From NCBI GenBank assembly GCA_002286855.1, contig NRSV01000004.1, positions 434,001 to 498,000 of the forward strand: a stretch of 64,000 nucleotides of DNA, given 5' to 3'. The DNA comes from Bipolaris cookei. Its lineage: Eukaryota; Ascomycota; Dothideomycetes; Pleosporales; Pleosporaceae. Positions 46,446-57,000 of this stretch are shown piece after piece (within the stretch, counting starts at the first letter, position 1; every line of letters starts with the position of its first letter). A model generated the notes under the pieces. The model worked only from the letters and a program-made list of their open reading frames with translations. It made no database searches and was not told where the DNA came from. The position numbers and the translations under genes are program-made.

Positions 46446-48071
46446 CTAATGCACAGAAATCTTTCTTGCTCTAGCAGCCTGCAAAAAGGCGCCATAACTC
46501 CAAGTTAAATGCTGAGCACCACGCATGTACCCCGTCACACGGTCAAATTGTTCACTCATGCTGCCCTCGGCATCCACATGCGTCTTAACGACTTGGAGAA
46601 ATTCGTCGCCGGTGCTCTGAAGGCGCTCGATGACGGAGTGGAAGAGGGCATCTGTGGGGCCAAAAGTGCCAACGTCTACGTCTAGAGACGAGCTACCGAG
46701 AAGAGACTCATAAAAGGGAAGGCCAACATCGGTAATAGTCAAGTTGCCCGTAGCAGAGATGTGCGATGCGGTACGATACAGAATCTCGGCGGCGGAAGAG
46801 GTGCACAGGAACCATGGATTTCCACCACGGTTTGAGTTTCCATAGCCGTCATATACATCTTCGGGATAACGGCCAAGACCCGTTCCCTGGAATGTGAATT
46901 CGTCTGCATCTTCATCGTCATCCTGGTCAGAAGGATTGCTGTTAATGGGGAAACGGTTGCGCTGGTCTTGAGTCAAAGCAAGCAGAGAAACAAGAATCTC
47001 GTCGGACCACGGAGGATACAGAGCGTTATCTTCAGATACACTCTTGGGAAGAGCGTGCAAAGAGCCGAGAAGCAGTCCGCAGTCCAGGCCACTCCTCTTG
47101 CTCCACAACGTCTCAACAAGATGTCCTTTTTGCGCATTCCAGAATTTGCCCAACAGGTTCTCAATGTACCCGGCTTGCTTTTGGTACCAATCCGCCGCAC
47201 TGACGTCTCCAAAGGTTCTTGCAAGGTGACTGCCTTCCCTCAGACTCCTTGCGCTGACCATGAGGGTGAAGAAGTGCAGGCCCTCGACCTCTTCCCAGAG
47301 ATCGAATCCCGACTGGTTCCAGAAATGACTGACATACTCGAGATCTGCTTTGATGATGCTACGAGGGGGCATCTCAGCGGTATAGAATGAACCAAAAAAG
47401 TCTTCTGAGTCGGCAGAGCTCCATAGTGAGGGATGGGATGCGTTGTACTCGCGGAGGTAATGCATAAGCGTCAGTGCGCGAAGGGCCGGCCCATCGCGCT
47501 GAGGTCGTCCCCACGAGCCGGTGAATGGCTTCCCATCGACTTGGAACTTGGGCTCACCTAGTCCGGAAAGGTCATCAAATGTGCCAGACGGGTTTGAAGT
47601 GCGCTGAATGTCACCTTGGAGGGAGGTGTATGCGTCTAGGATGGTGGATAGAGAAGACGCGCGCGAGGACGAGGGGCCATCGGCATAGATGTTGACGAGG
47701 GTATCCATGGTGATAGCAGCGTCACGGATCCCTGTGACGAGTTTAGTACCAAATGATTACGGGATGACGTGTTAGAGATACTCACATTGGAACCAGTAGT
47801 CCGGACCGTCTTGACTGGGGCTGGCGATGACGGTGCCCTCAGCCACACCTTTCCCTTGGACATTGCTACCTCCAGGCGCGACGTTGGCGAGCAGTTTATC
47901 CAGTGCAATGCGCTCTTCATGCTTTATCCAGGCATCAAGTGTGTCTTGAAGCGGTTGCTGTTGCTGCACACGGCTGGAAGCAGCAAAAGTGGCAAAGGAG
48001 GGAAGACGAGGTATTGATAATGTGTAGGCATGGTGGACAAAGCCTGTGAGGAGGAACACGCGAGGGAGCAT
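46446..48071 (-). CDS. Glucoamylase (glucan 1,4-alpha-glucosidase), GH15
   Basis: Two exons (48071-47786, 47731-46446) encode 523 residues. A hydrophobic N-terminus (MLPRVFLLTGFVHHAYTL) is a signal peptide. GH15 landmarks are present: WIRDAAITMDTLVN formed by the splice, GSWGRPQRDGPALRA, the general acid Glu in DLWEEVEGLHFFT, YPEDVYDGYG, NPWFLCTSSAAEILY and the general base Glu in SEQFDRVTG with LTWSYGAFLQAA. The enzyme frees glucose from starch ends outside the cell. There is no C-terminal starch-binding domain. An extra ATG at 48128 could extend the N-terminus by 19 residues but would spoil the signal peptide. Confidence 0.93.
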
Positions 48072-49202
48072 GATGAGCGCTGGGATGCCCACCAGGGTGC
48101 GAATAGCTGGATGGCTGGCTTGAGACAAAAAAGAAGCTTAGGCCTACTGGCAGCTCATATGGGAGTCTTCAGAGTCGACGATGACGAGGAGAAGAAGCGC
48201 GATGTCACAAAGACTAGGCGGTAGCACGCGAAGTTGGACATAAAGAGCCGTCGAAGTCCGTAGGCCGTCGACGCCTTCCGTGCGCGCACCATGCCCCGGA
48301 CCGGCGACTATGACCGTGTGGATGATGACAGTGGGCCCTCGTGCCAGTGTTAGCGGGCGGCGTAGACGAGTAGGAGGCGGTGGGCGAGGTCGCGCGGACA
48401 GTTGTTCGTCCCGATCCAGTTGGCGGATGATGGTGAAAGGACCACGCGAGTCACGGCTAGCAACGTCACGCGACCCGCCCTCGTGGATCCGGGGTAGGCG
48501 GTAGGCAATGCAAGGCACTCAAAGGCTCGGCATACGACACACCAGGATCATGACAGCGCACCACAGAGAATTTTTTTTCCATGGGCCGAGGCATTGAGAA
48601 ATAACGCTTTCTTTTGCACCTGAAGAATGAATACCTATCGCAAACAACCTGGTTACTACAAAAAATCCCATAGCTCGTTCCCAGAGTGTATACGCCAAGA
48701 TGGCTTCCTCCATGTCTGGCCCCGAGCGGCTCTCGGGAATCAAGATGCAGAGCTTTTTGGCTGGATGTACTAGCAGTAGACAAATCCCACGAGTATATGT
48801 ACCTAATACATGCGTACATGTGATAATATGCGACATGGCATATGTGCCGAAGGCTAGAACCCTTTCCGGCATCCTCCGAGGTCCGGGTGCGTGAGGACTG
48901 CAAGGCGTGAGGGGTACATGGCTTCGGCTACTTGCATGTAACCGCCGCCCAATGAGCATCGGTTATTCCCGATACATGCCTCAAAGTCAACACCATGTAC
49001 GTATGTACGCATGTATATTCATCTTGCACTGGCTGAGAGGCATCAAAACAGTCGACTCTGAAACAGTCCCTTGGGCATTGGCCCTGTATGTGATGACTGT
49101 TTGATCCGGTGAGTTTCCACATCTCACGTTGTCTGATCAGCCAGCCAATCATTCTATGCCGCGTACTTGAAGACGCACGTTCATCATTCATCCCCATTCA
49201 AC
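48072..49202. other. Divergent intergenic region
   Basis: About 1.1 kb lie between the glucoamylase start and the next plus-strand gene. It contains short alternating motifs such as ATGTACGTATGTACGCATGT near 48995. Open frames of up to 146 codons occur but show no motif. Promoters of both genes must lie here. Confidence 0.45.
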
Positions 49203-51449
49203 ATGCTCTTGCACAAAACGCACTCCCTGCGCAGCAACCTGCGTATGCTGCGCAACTCCGGGTACCGGATATGCCAAGCCTCCCTTTCCACGACAGCTAG
49301 ACGCACCAACTATGACGCTACAATCAAGAACCTCAAGATTGGCTCTCACACCCGCGTCATCTTCCAGGGATTCACAGGAAAACAGGCTACAGCGAATGCA
49401 AAAGAGTCAATAGAATGGGGGACAAAGGTAGTTGGTGGCGTCAAGCCCAATGGCTCTGGAGAGCATCTGGGACTGCCTGTTCTGCCCTCTGTGAAAGCAG
49501 CAATGGAGCAGCTGAAGCCCGATGCAACGGGAATCTATGTTGCAGCGCACCAAGCTACTGCTGCGATTGAGGAAGCAATCGAAGCAGAGGTACCCCTTAT
49601 CGTCGCAGTAGCTGAGCATATACCATTACATGATACAATGAGAGTGAGTCAACAGGCCTTGCATAACATGTTAGAGACACAGGGCTGACGCGGCAGTAAG
49701 ATCCATTCCATGCTGCAATCCCAGTCAAAGTCACGGCTTGTAGGTGCCAATGCCCCGGGGATCATCTCAGCTGTTGGGAAATGTAGGATTGGCTTTCAGC
49801 CACTACCAACATTTTCACCTGGTCACATTGGTGTCGTGGCAAAATCTGGTACCCTCTCCTATGAGACTGTAGCATCCTTAACAAGAGCCGGGCTCGGACA
49901 GAGTTTATGCATTGCAGTCGGTGGAGACGTGATTGCAGGAACAAACTTTGTAGATGCTCTCAAAGTCTTTGAGCATGATGAGGGCACTGAGGCTATCATT
50001 ATCGTAGGTGAACTCGGTGGTACAACCGAAGAAGAGGCGGCGGATTGGATCAGAAATTACAGAAAGCGCGTGAAAGATCCTAAACCTATTACTGCTGTCA
50101 TTGGAGGCTTCCAGGCACCACAAGGCAATGTTATGGGCCATGCTGGGGCTTGGGTTGGCCTTGGAGAAGGCACCGCTGAGGCAAAATACAAGGCACTGGA
50201 GAGTGCCGGAGTGACCATGGTTGATCATCCTGCGAAGTTTGGCGGAGTGATGCAGAATATTCTTGGAAAGTCTGGTCGTAATGTCGGGAAGATTGTAGGT
50301 TTGCACTTGTCCAAACACTCTGCAATATGTTCTGATTCATTACAGGAACAATCAGCAGCGCAGCAACGCCGCTCATATTATACATCTCCAAAGCGACGGC
50401 TTGTCACAAACTACTCTAAAACCAATGCTTCATTTGCACAAAATCGCTCACTCCACCTCTCGAGAGAACAGTCCACGGCCCTCCTTGAATCCTTCAATAT
50501 CAACCTCACCATACCCCCAGAAGGTTCCCCATCAACCCACTACCTAGGCATTTCTCCTGACCGCTCCTCCCGCTCCCCCTCCATTATTGCTGCCCCAACA
50601 GCCAACCCTTCCAAACTCACCCACCGCATCCGCCGTTTCCCCTTTGACTACCGCACAGGACCTAGCCCGTCTGCTATTGTCGCCGCCACAGCCCACATGC
50701 AACTGTCAGCCTTACCACCAAAATCCAAATCACAACTCGTCCAAACCATCCACAACCTATGGAGCCTATACACATCCAAAGAAGCCATAGACGCCCACGT
50801 AAAACTCGCCCTATCCGTCGAATCCGATGAACTCCTCTTCTACGATCCCTACCTCTTCTTCGACGACGCAGCCTTCAAATCCGGCAAACGCCAGTCCGAC
50901 CTCCACGCTCTGCGCGACGAGACAGCAATAAGCGCTACGGATCGTGAGGCAGAAGAAGCAGGCATCGTCTACATTCCTCTCGAGTATCCTAGTAGTAGCT
51001 CTTCTACAACTAGTTCCGAAGCAAGTCCTAAAAACCTTGTCGGCACCCTGGTCAACGGCGCAGGCCTCGCCCTCAACACCCTCGACACCCTCGCCCTACG
51101 CCTCGCCCCCGCCACATCTGCTGCCAATTTCCTTGATACGGGTGGCAAAGCCACGTCTGCGACTATCAAAACGAGTTTCAAGCTTCTCCTTGCCGATCCG
51201 CGCGTTAGCGTTATTTTCGTGAATATTTTTGGGGGGTTGACGCTCTGCGATATGATTGCTGAGGGTGTGATTATGGCGTTTAGGGATGTAGGGGTGGAGA
51301 AACCAGTTGTGGTGCGGTTGAGGGGGACAAATGAGGAGAAGGGACAGAAGGTGTTAGAGGAGGCCAAGTTGCCGATTTATGTTTTTGATGACTATGAGGA
51401 GGCGGTGGGGAAGGTGGGGGAGTTGGTTAGGGCGTTTGTGAATGCGTAA
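49203..51449 (+). CDS. Succinyl-CoA ligase-like alpha-beta fusion with reduced ATP-grasp domain
   Basis: Exons 49203-49643, 49701-50294 and 50346-51449 encode 712 residues; the second intron (51 nt) is in frame and may be retained. Residues 1-35 look like a mitochondrial presequence (ending STTARR). The next 310 residues match a ligase alpha subunit: CoA-binding FQGFTGKQAT, GELGGTTEEEAA and the phosphohistidine loop GHAGAWVG, but the GPNCPG loop is GANAPG. The last 300 residues match the beta subunit: SREQSTALLESFNINL, HYLGISPDRSSRS, VNGAGLALNTLDT, ANFLDTGGKAT and VNIFGGLTLCDMI. About 80 residues with the ATP-binding part between the first two are missing. Activity and substrate are unknown. 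Confidence 0.8.
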
Positions 51450-51890
51450 AGAGAGAGAAAGAAAAGAGAGGGGGAAATGAAATTAAAATGATTGGATTCG
51501 TCGCAGTCACACACTCACGTCCCTTTTCCCCTCCAGTCCCAAATACCTCCCGTTGCGAATAAACATTGTGCCGCTGCGTACAGAGATCTCCCCTTCCGCA
51601 CCCACCGCCATGGCCCTGTTCTACGCAAAAGCAGGGGACGACATACGTAACAAAAACAAGTCCACAAAAATCCTCTCGCATACGCCATGGAAGCTCAAAA
51701 AAGGTGTAGTACATCGGAGTACAAAAAATAAGAGGTATCTCCAAGGCCGGAAGAAAGTAGGGGAGAAGGGGGGGCATTCCAAACGATGGATCGAAAAAAA
51801 ATCAAAGTAACCCAAAACATATCGCAGGAACTCGTTTGACAATAAGTAAGAAAAAAGAAGATGGCCGGGAGAGGGAATATAACGATGACA
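51450..51890. other. Convergent 3' region
   Basis: The 441 bp between two convergent stops are A- and G-rich on the plus strand, with several poly-A runs. No gene is seen. Confidence 0.45.
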
Positions 51891-53472
51891 CTATACAAAG
51901 TATTGGAAAGCGGTTCTGTTGAAACCTATTAGCTGTGGTCAAAAGGTTTGTACAATGACCAAAAAACTTACCCAATCGCTGCCATGACTCCCAAACCAAC
52001 AAGTGCTCTCCGTGTCACTTTTTCCTTTGTCATCTTTTGCTCAGTCGTGTACGCCACTTTGGCAAGCTTGTTGAGGCGCTCCTCAGCCAAATCTTCCTCG
52101 TCCAGTACATCTTCAATTCCGCGCTTCGATGACCGCGTCGCAAGCGATGGCGAGCCGCCCTCAAGTTTCTGTGCTTCGGCAACCATGCGCTTGGCCTCCT
52201 CAATCATGGCCGTTGGGTCTTCGGGCTCGGGGAGTGCGGCGTGGTCGTGTGGCACATCGACCGTGACGCTGGTGCTGGTCTTTTCCGTGTCGCCATTTGT
52301 CTCAACGGTTTGCTTCACTTCAATGTGAACTGTGCCCTCCTGGACCTCGAGCTCTGGCTCTAGCTTCTTCTCAGCATCCAGCGCCGCCTCGACTTCTTGC
52401 TCCACCTCCTTCACCTCGCCCTCGATCGATGATGCAATCGATTTGGAAGGCGCTATGCGCTTGGCAATGCTGTTTTGGAGCGCAGTTGACGGGGTGACGG
52501 CCTCAATAGGCCTGAACATGTCGTCTGCATGAGTAGTCTCTGGCTTCATAGCGCTTCTTGTCGACCGGCCCTTTCGTGGGGTCGCGTACTTGCGGCCTGG
52601 GGTCATGGCCTTGCTGGGTGAGACTGATCGGGCTGATCGCGCGCGAGTTTGGCGAAGGCCAAATGTAGGAAGGGTGGCGGGCTGGGCGTTTGCAACATCG
52701 AATCTGGGAGGCATTTGGATGGGGGTGTTTGATTTATCCTTGCCGCCCTTTTCGATGGGCGCGGGGTCGAGGAGCGCCTCTATCCAGTGGCGCATCGAGT
52801 ACTCCTCGGACAAGGCCAGAGCTAAGCGAATTGTGTCAGATGTCCATCATTCGCTGATTGAGGGATTTTTATATATTCAAAGAAAAAACTTACCCTCCTC
52901 TGGCGCAATCCAAACGCTTCCGGCTACCTCCTCGTCGCCGGCTGAAGGGAATGTCTTCTGGTACTTGCGTTCTAGATCCTCTTCCTGGAGCGAAGCCCAG
53001 GGGAACGCAGCCTTGAACATTCCCGTTGCACTGATGTAGCCGTCGCTGCTGCGTCGCTGTTTGTCGCGTTAGTCGTCGACTGCGCTCAGGATAATGCGCT
53101 TGTTGATTGTTTTGCATGGCGTACCATCAAGAAATATGACTCTGGAAAAGCGGACATGCGGTTTCGCGAAAAAATGCCAGATCCCGAAAGGTCCTTTGGC
53201 AGCGGAACCCGGAGATGCGCGTAGTCAAAAGTGCCCATGTTTTCGAGCTTTGTCGCGTTGGTAATGCCCGAGACGCCAGCCTTGACACCCAAGTTCGTTT
53301 GTCCCAGGCGACGTCTTTCAATGAGAATCTCGACTGGGCGATCTTGTCAGTCGCGTTGCTAGATGGAGGAGATGAGAAGCGACGCGATGCGCGACGTGTA
53401 CGTACTAGCTGTCGAGTCGGTGGGCTCGAGGAGCGGGTTCTTCCTTTCGGGGAGTACGCGATCAACAACCAT
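51891..53472 (-). CDS. BQT4: Bqt4-like inner nuclear membrane protein (KilA-N/APSES-like domain)
   Basis: Five exons (53472-53406, 53333-53125, 53056-52894, 52821-51972, 51915-51891) encode 437 residues. The N-terminus KNPLLEPTDST, FDYAHLRVPLPKDL, RRSSDGYISATGMFKAAFPW and VWIAPEEALALSEEYSM is the KilA-N-like fold of Bqt4. A long Lys/Glu-rich linker follows. The last exon is 25 nt and completes one C-terminal membrane helix, RRALVGLGVMAAIGTAFQYFV. In fission yeast Bqt4 tethers telomeres to the nuclear envelope. The acceptor of exon 2 is ambiguous (53333 or 53342, both in frame). Confidence 0.85.
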
Positions 53473-54876
53473 CTTGGCGATGTCTGAGGGGTTGTCGTGG
53501 AAGAGGATATTACAATGGATAGATGCGAGATGCGGCGCGCAGCGCGTGGGGTATCGCGAAAAGATTGCGAGGAAATAAGAGTGCGTGTTGCGCGTGCGAT
53601 CGACGTGATGATGAAAGAGTGCGTGGTTGCGACAGAGGCGAACAGACAGGCAGGAGCGATGGGGGTGCTATCCCTGTGCACTAGCGCCGCCCACGCCCAG
53701 TCCAGCCACCCCCGGGCAATGTCGTCGCGCTCATCAGACTTTGGCAGCGGCCTAATTATTACGTCCTTTTGGAGTGCGTCTTCTAGAGTATTAGTATATT
53801 AGTGTTGCTGCCGATTGGCCCTGAAGATATTTCTTCTGCCCATTGCAAGCCCAACAAAGCATCGTCCAGATTGCATGCGCTGCTTTGAGAAGAGGGCCGC
53901 CACTAGATCACGCGTTTGTCCTGTCGTGACGCGCTATGCACATATCCATACACAAACACACAAACACACAAACATACCTACGTACAATAAACGTACACTG
54001 GCAAGCTCCCTTTGTCTACCCCAGGCCGTCGACACTACGCCGCCCAACAGCAGCGTGACATCCACATCCAAGCATTACGGCGCCTCGCGTGGTATCAGAT
54101 CTGCCACCCTAGCCCTTCAAATATGTACTTATACATACTTGTTAATGCACCTGGGCAGTCATCCATGGACCTGGCAATGTCAGCATTCAACAGGCCACTG
54201 TTCCATCCCAGCATCAGCCCGGTATCGGTCGGCAAAGCTGAAGTAAAGAGCAACAATGCGAAGCAGCCATGAACATAAACAGTCGTCTGAAGCGAGCGAT
54301 CCCCATGGCCTGCAGGGCATAATCTCCATCGCATCCAGATAATATCTCCGAATTAGTAGTCAGAGACTGTCTGCGACCAACTGCGCTAAACACGTCACCC
54401 TGGCACCCGGGCGTCGACGGGCCAGAGGCAATTGGGAGCGTCTCGACAGCAGCAGCGGCCTGAATGCCTGGTGTTGCTTTTTCTCGTCTATGTGAACGGG
54501 CGGGGTCATGTCCCTGCACGGCTGTGAGACGTCTTCGTCCTCAGCACACTCGTCGTCTCTTCTCTCGCTGGCCCCCTAGAGGACTGTGCATGATGCACTC
54601 GTGTTGCAGCACGAGTCTGGATGGCATGCGACGTATCAAAGGGATCCACCGCCCACCCAGCGACGCGGCAGGCCCCGCCAGGAACCAGGCGCCTTAGCCG
54701 CTTTGAGCTGCTGGAGCGGTGAAAGTGCCCCGCTAACTTCGAGGCTCAACATGAGGCCGCGCCTACTTGGGCCCCTCATTCCTCCAATTGACCCTGAACT
54801 TCTCCACAACATTCTCTCGCCGCCTGTTGCCAGCCACACACAACCACCCATCCCCCTCCATCCAACCACACCCGCC
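53473..54876. other. Divergent intergenic region
   Basis: About 1.4 kb separate BQT4 and RDI1. It contains a CA-rich repeat (CACAAACACACAAACACACA) at about 53951-53974 and a C-rich, Pro-codon-like 5' leader before 54877. Short frames lack motifs. It may hold long 5' UTRs or a non-coding RNA. Confidence 0.45.
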
Positions 54877-55652
54877 ATGGCCGACCACGCAGACGACCTC
54901 CACGCCGAGCAGACCGAGGGCTTCAAGGTCGGAGAGAAGAAGACAATCGACGAGTACCAGAAGCTGGGTACGTGGCACCCCCATCGCGCGGCTAGCCCAT
55001 GCAAACAGCTTGACAACACCTACTGACCTTCGACCGCCACAGACCAGAATGACGAGTCTCTGCAAAAGTGGAAGGCGTCCCTTGGGCTTGGCCAGGGCAA
55101 GGACATCTCCGACCCCAACGACCCCCGCAAGTGTATCATTCTCTCTCTTGGTCTCGAGGTAGAGGGCCGCGACGACATCATCATCGACCTGCGTGCCCCT
55201 GGTGCGCTCGAGGAGCTCGAAAAGAAGCCCTTCACCATCAAGGAGGGTGCAAGTTTCCGCATGAAGGCACAGTTCAAGGTCCAGCACGAGATTCTGGCAG
55301 GTCTTAAGTACCTCCAGAAGGTGAACCGCATGGGTGTTAGCGCCAAGCTGCAGGAGATGATGGTACCTATCCTCACCAGGCTCGTGCATCTATACATACG
55401 CTGACCGTCACAACAGGGCTCATACGGCCCCAACACTGAGGAGAAGCCGTTTTACGAGAAGAAGTGTACGTGTCCCATTTCGACAAACACTGCCAGGTCA
55501 CGCTGCTAACTCTTGCTTCAGTCGAGCCCGAAACCGCTCCCTCTGGCATGCTTGGTCGCGGCCACTACACAGCCCTTTCCAAGTTCGTCGACGACGACAA
55601 CCAGGTCCACCTGCAGTTCAAGTGGTCTTTCGACATCAAGAAGGACTGGTGA
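54877..55652 (+). CDS. RDI1: Rho GDP-dissociation inhibitor
   Basis: Four exons (54877-54967, 55043-55362, 55417-55465, 55522-55652) encode 196 residues. RhoGDI landmarks are in order: the N-terminal arm with YQKLDQNDESLQKWKASLG, then the immunoglobulin-like domain with IKEGASFRMKAQFKV, LKYLQKVNRMGV, MMGSYGPNTEEKPFYEKKF, and SGMLGRGHYTALSKF to the end FDIKKDW. It extracts prenylated Rho GTPases (Cdc42, Rho1, Rac) from membranes. Length and exon pattern are ordinary. Confidence 0.95.
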
Positions 55653-55867
55653 TAAGCAATCAGCCAAGTTCGTGTGTGGAAAAGGGTTGTATCGTCACAC
55701 GGCGCAACACGGCAGTCTTTTTTAGTTGGAAGCGGTGGATATCCAGAGTGCTTGAACTCCCACGAAGTAATGAAGCGACGGCTGACGGTCGACCATTTGG
55801 ACGGATACACCAATCCAACCAGATATCGATCTTATAGCTTTGAAAGAATCAAAATTTTCAGGACCTT

Positions 55868-56608
55868 TTACATCTCGTTCCGTCCTTGGCTCGAATGTGT
55901 TTGATGTTTCTCGAGTTGGTCGAAGTGAAACCATCTTTCTGCAATCCTCTTCGCCTTGACGGTCCGACCCGCCCATGCCCGCCCACTGCTTCCAGAACCA
56001 AATTTCCGTGCTGAAACATTGAGAATGGATACTTCTTGCTCCCATGGATCTTCCATGATAGCTTCGCGTCGGGTCTCGTGCTCAGTATCCATCTCAACAT
56101 CCTCTTCAGTTGGTGCTGCAGAAGTACCATAGTTTCCTTTACACTCGACTATATGGAGTTGGACGCCAGTATTCAGTGCAGCGTCAGCCGCTGTAGCAAA
56201 GCATCGTGACAATCCCTGGGCGGAGAAAGATGGCGTTGGTGCGTGCAGCGCGAGTGGATTTACCAATACGACCCTTTCCTTTGATTTGGTCTCAGCTATG
56301 GGTTCAGCCGCAGTGTGGCCATATACAGTCAAGTAGGCGAGCAGTGCCTGTACAGATGGGCAGAAAGCAAGTCTGACGTGTCGGCTCGTGAACAAGTTGT
56401 GGAGCGAAGGCGTAAGCAATCGCTCTAGCTCGTCTGTGGCTGGCTCGCCGCGACTCTGCCGCAATGAAGTAGCAAGGTACTCCAAAAAAGATTCCTGGCT
56501 GGAGGAGATAATCAATAAGGTCGGGCTTGTGCTGGATTGCGTAGTCAGGATGTAGCGGAGGAACCCAAGCAGTGTTAGCGGTTGGAGCACCGTCAGCGTC
56601 GGCGACAT
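55868..56608 (-). CDS. Conserved-looking protein of unknown function
   Basis: A single frame of 246 residues starts at 56608 (MSPTLTVLQPL) and ends at 55868. Alternating beta and alpha predictions are suggested by TLLIISSSQESFLEYL, VRLAFCPSVQALLAYL, RVVLVNPLALHAPTPSFS and GVQLHIVECKG, like a RecA/Rossmann-type core without a Walker A motif. The end WAGRTVKAKRIAERWFHF is basic and aromatic. I do not recognise the family; a Rad51-paralogue-like or Elongator Elp6-like fold is possible but unproven. It is convergent with RDI1 and shares a 392-bp divergent promoter with the AP-3 gene. Confidence 0.6.
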   Translation of the reverse strand: MSPTLTVLQPLTLLGFLRYILTTQSSTSPTLLIISSSQESFLEYLATSLRQSRGEPATDELERLLTPSLHNLFTSRHVRLAFCPSVQALLAYLTVYGHTAAEPIAETKSKERVVLVNPLALHAPTPSFSAQGLSRCFATAADAALNTGVQLHIVECKGNYGTSAAPTEEDVEMDTEHETRREAIMEDPWEQEVSILNVSARKFGSGSSGRAWAGRTVKAKRIAERWFHFDQLEKHQTHSSQGRNEM

Positions 56609-57000
56609 GGCAGATGGAGTGCCGAATAAGTTCCGTCTGCCATGTGCCCGTTGGAGCGCGATGTCGATGTCTGCTGCTGCTGTTGTGTGGCGCCGAGTGC
56701 TCTAGGTGTGCGTATTACCAGGTAGATCACCAAAAGCCATGGACGGTCAGCACGGGCTGCAAGTGCCAATCGGCGGCTGTACCCGCTCCCCGATTCACCC
56801 CCACCACCGTTGTTGTCCATGGCTCCAACTGCCGCAGCGCATGCACGCTGCCACGGATCATCACAACCTCGACGCCCAGAGCCTTTACTGCCCATACCTT
56901 ACCTGACTCTGCATAGCTGGCCTCCCGTCTGTCGGCAAAGACGAATCGAGTCGTGGGCTCCCGGAAGCAACGTACTTCTCCCCGGGCCTAAGTCGCTGTC
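56609..57000. other. Divergent promoter region
   Basis: The 392 bp separate the unknown gene and APL6. Pyrimidine-rich stretches precede the ATG at 57001. No gene is seen. Confidence 0.45.

Noticed and set aside
48144..48959. Overlapping minus-strand frames of 124 to 146 codons upstream of the glucoamylase gene
   Set aside because: No recognisable motif, no matching splice sites and no biased codon use; treated as intergenic.
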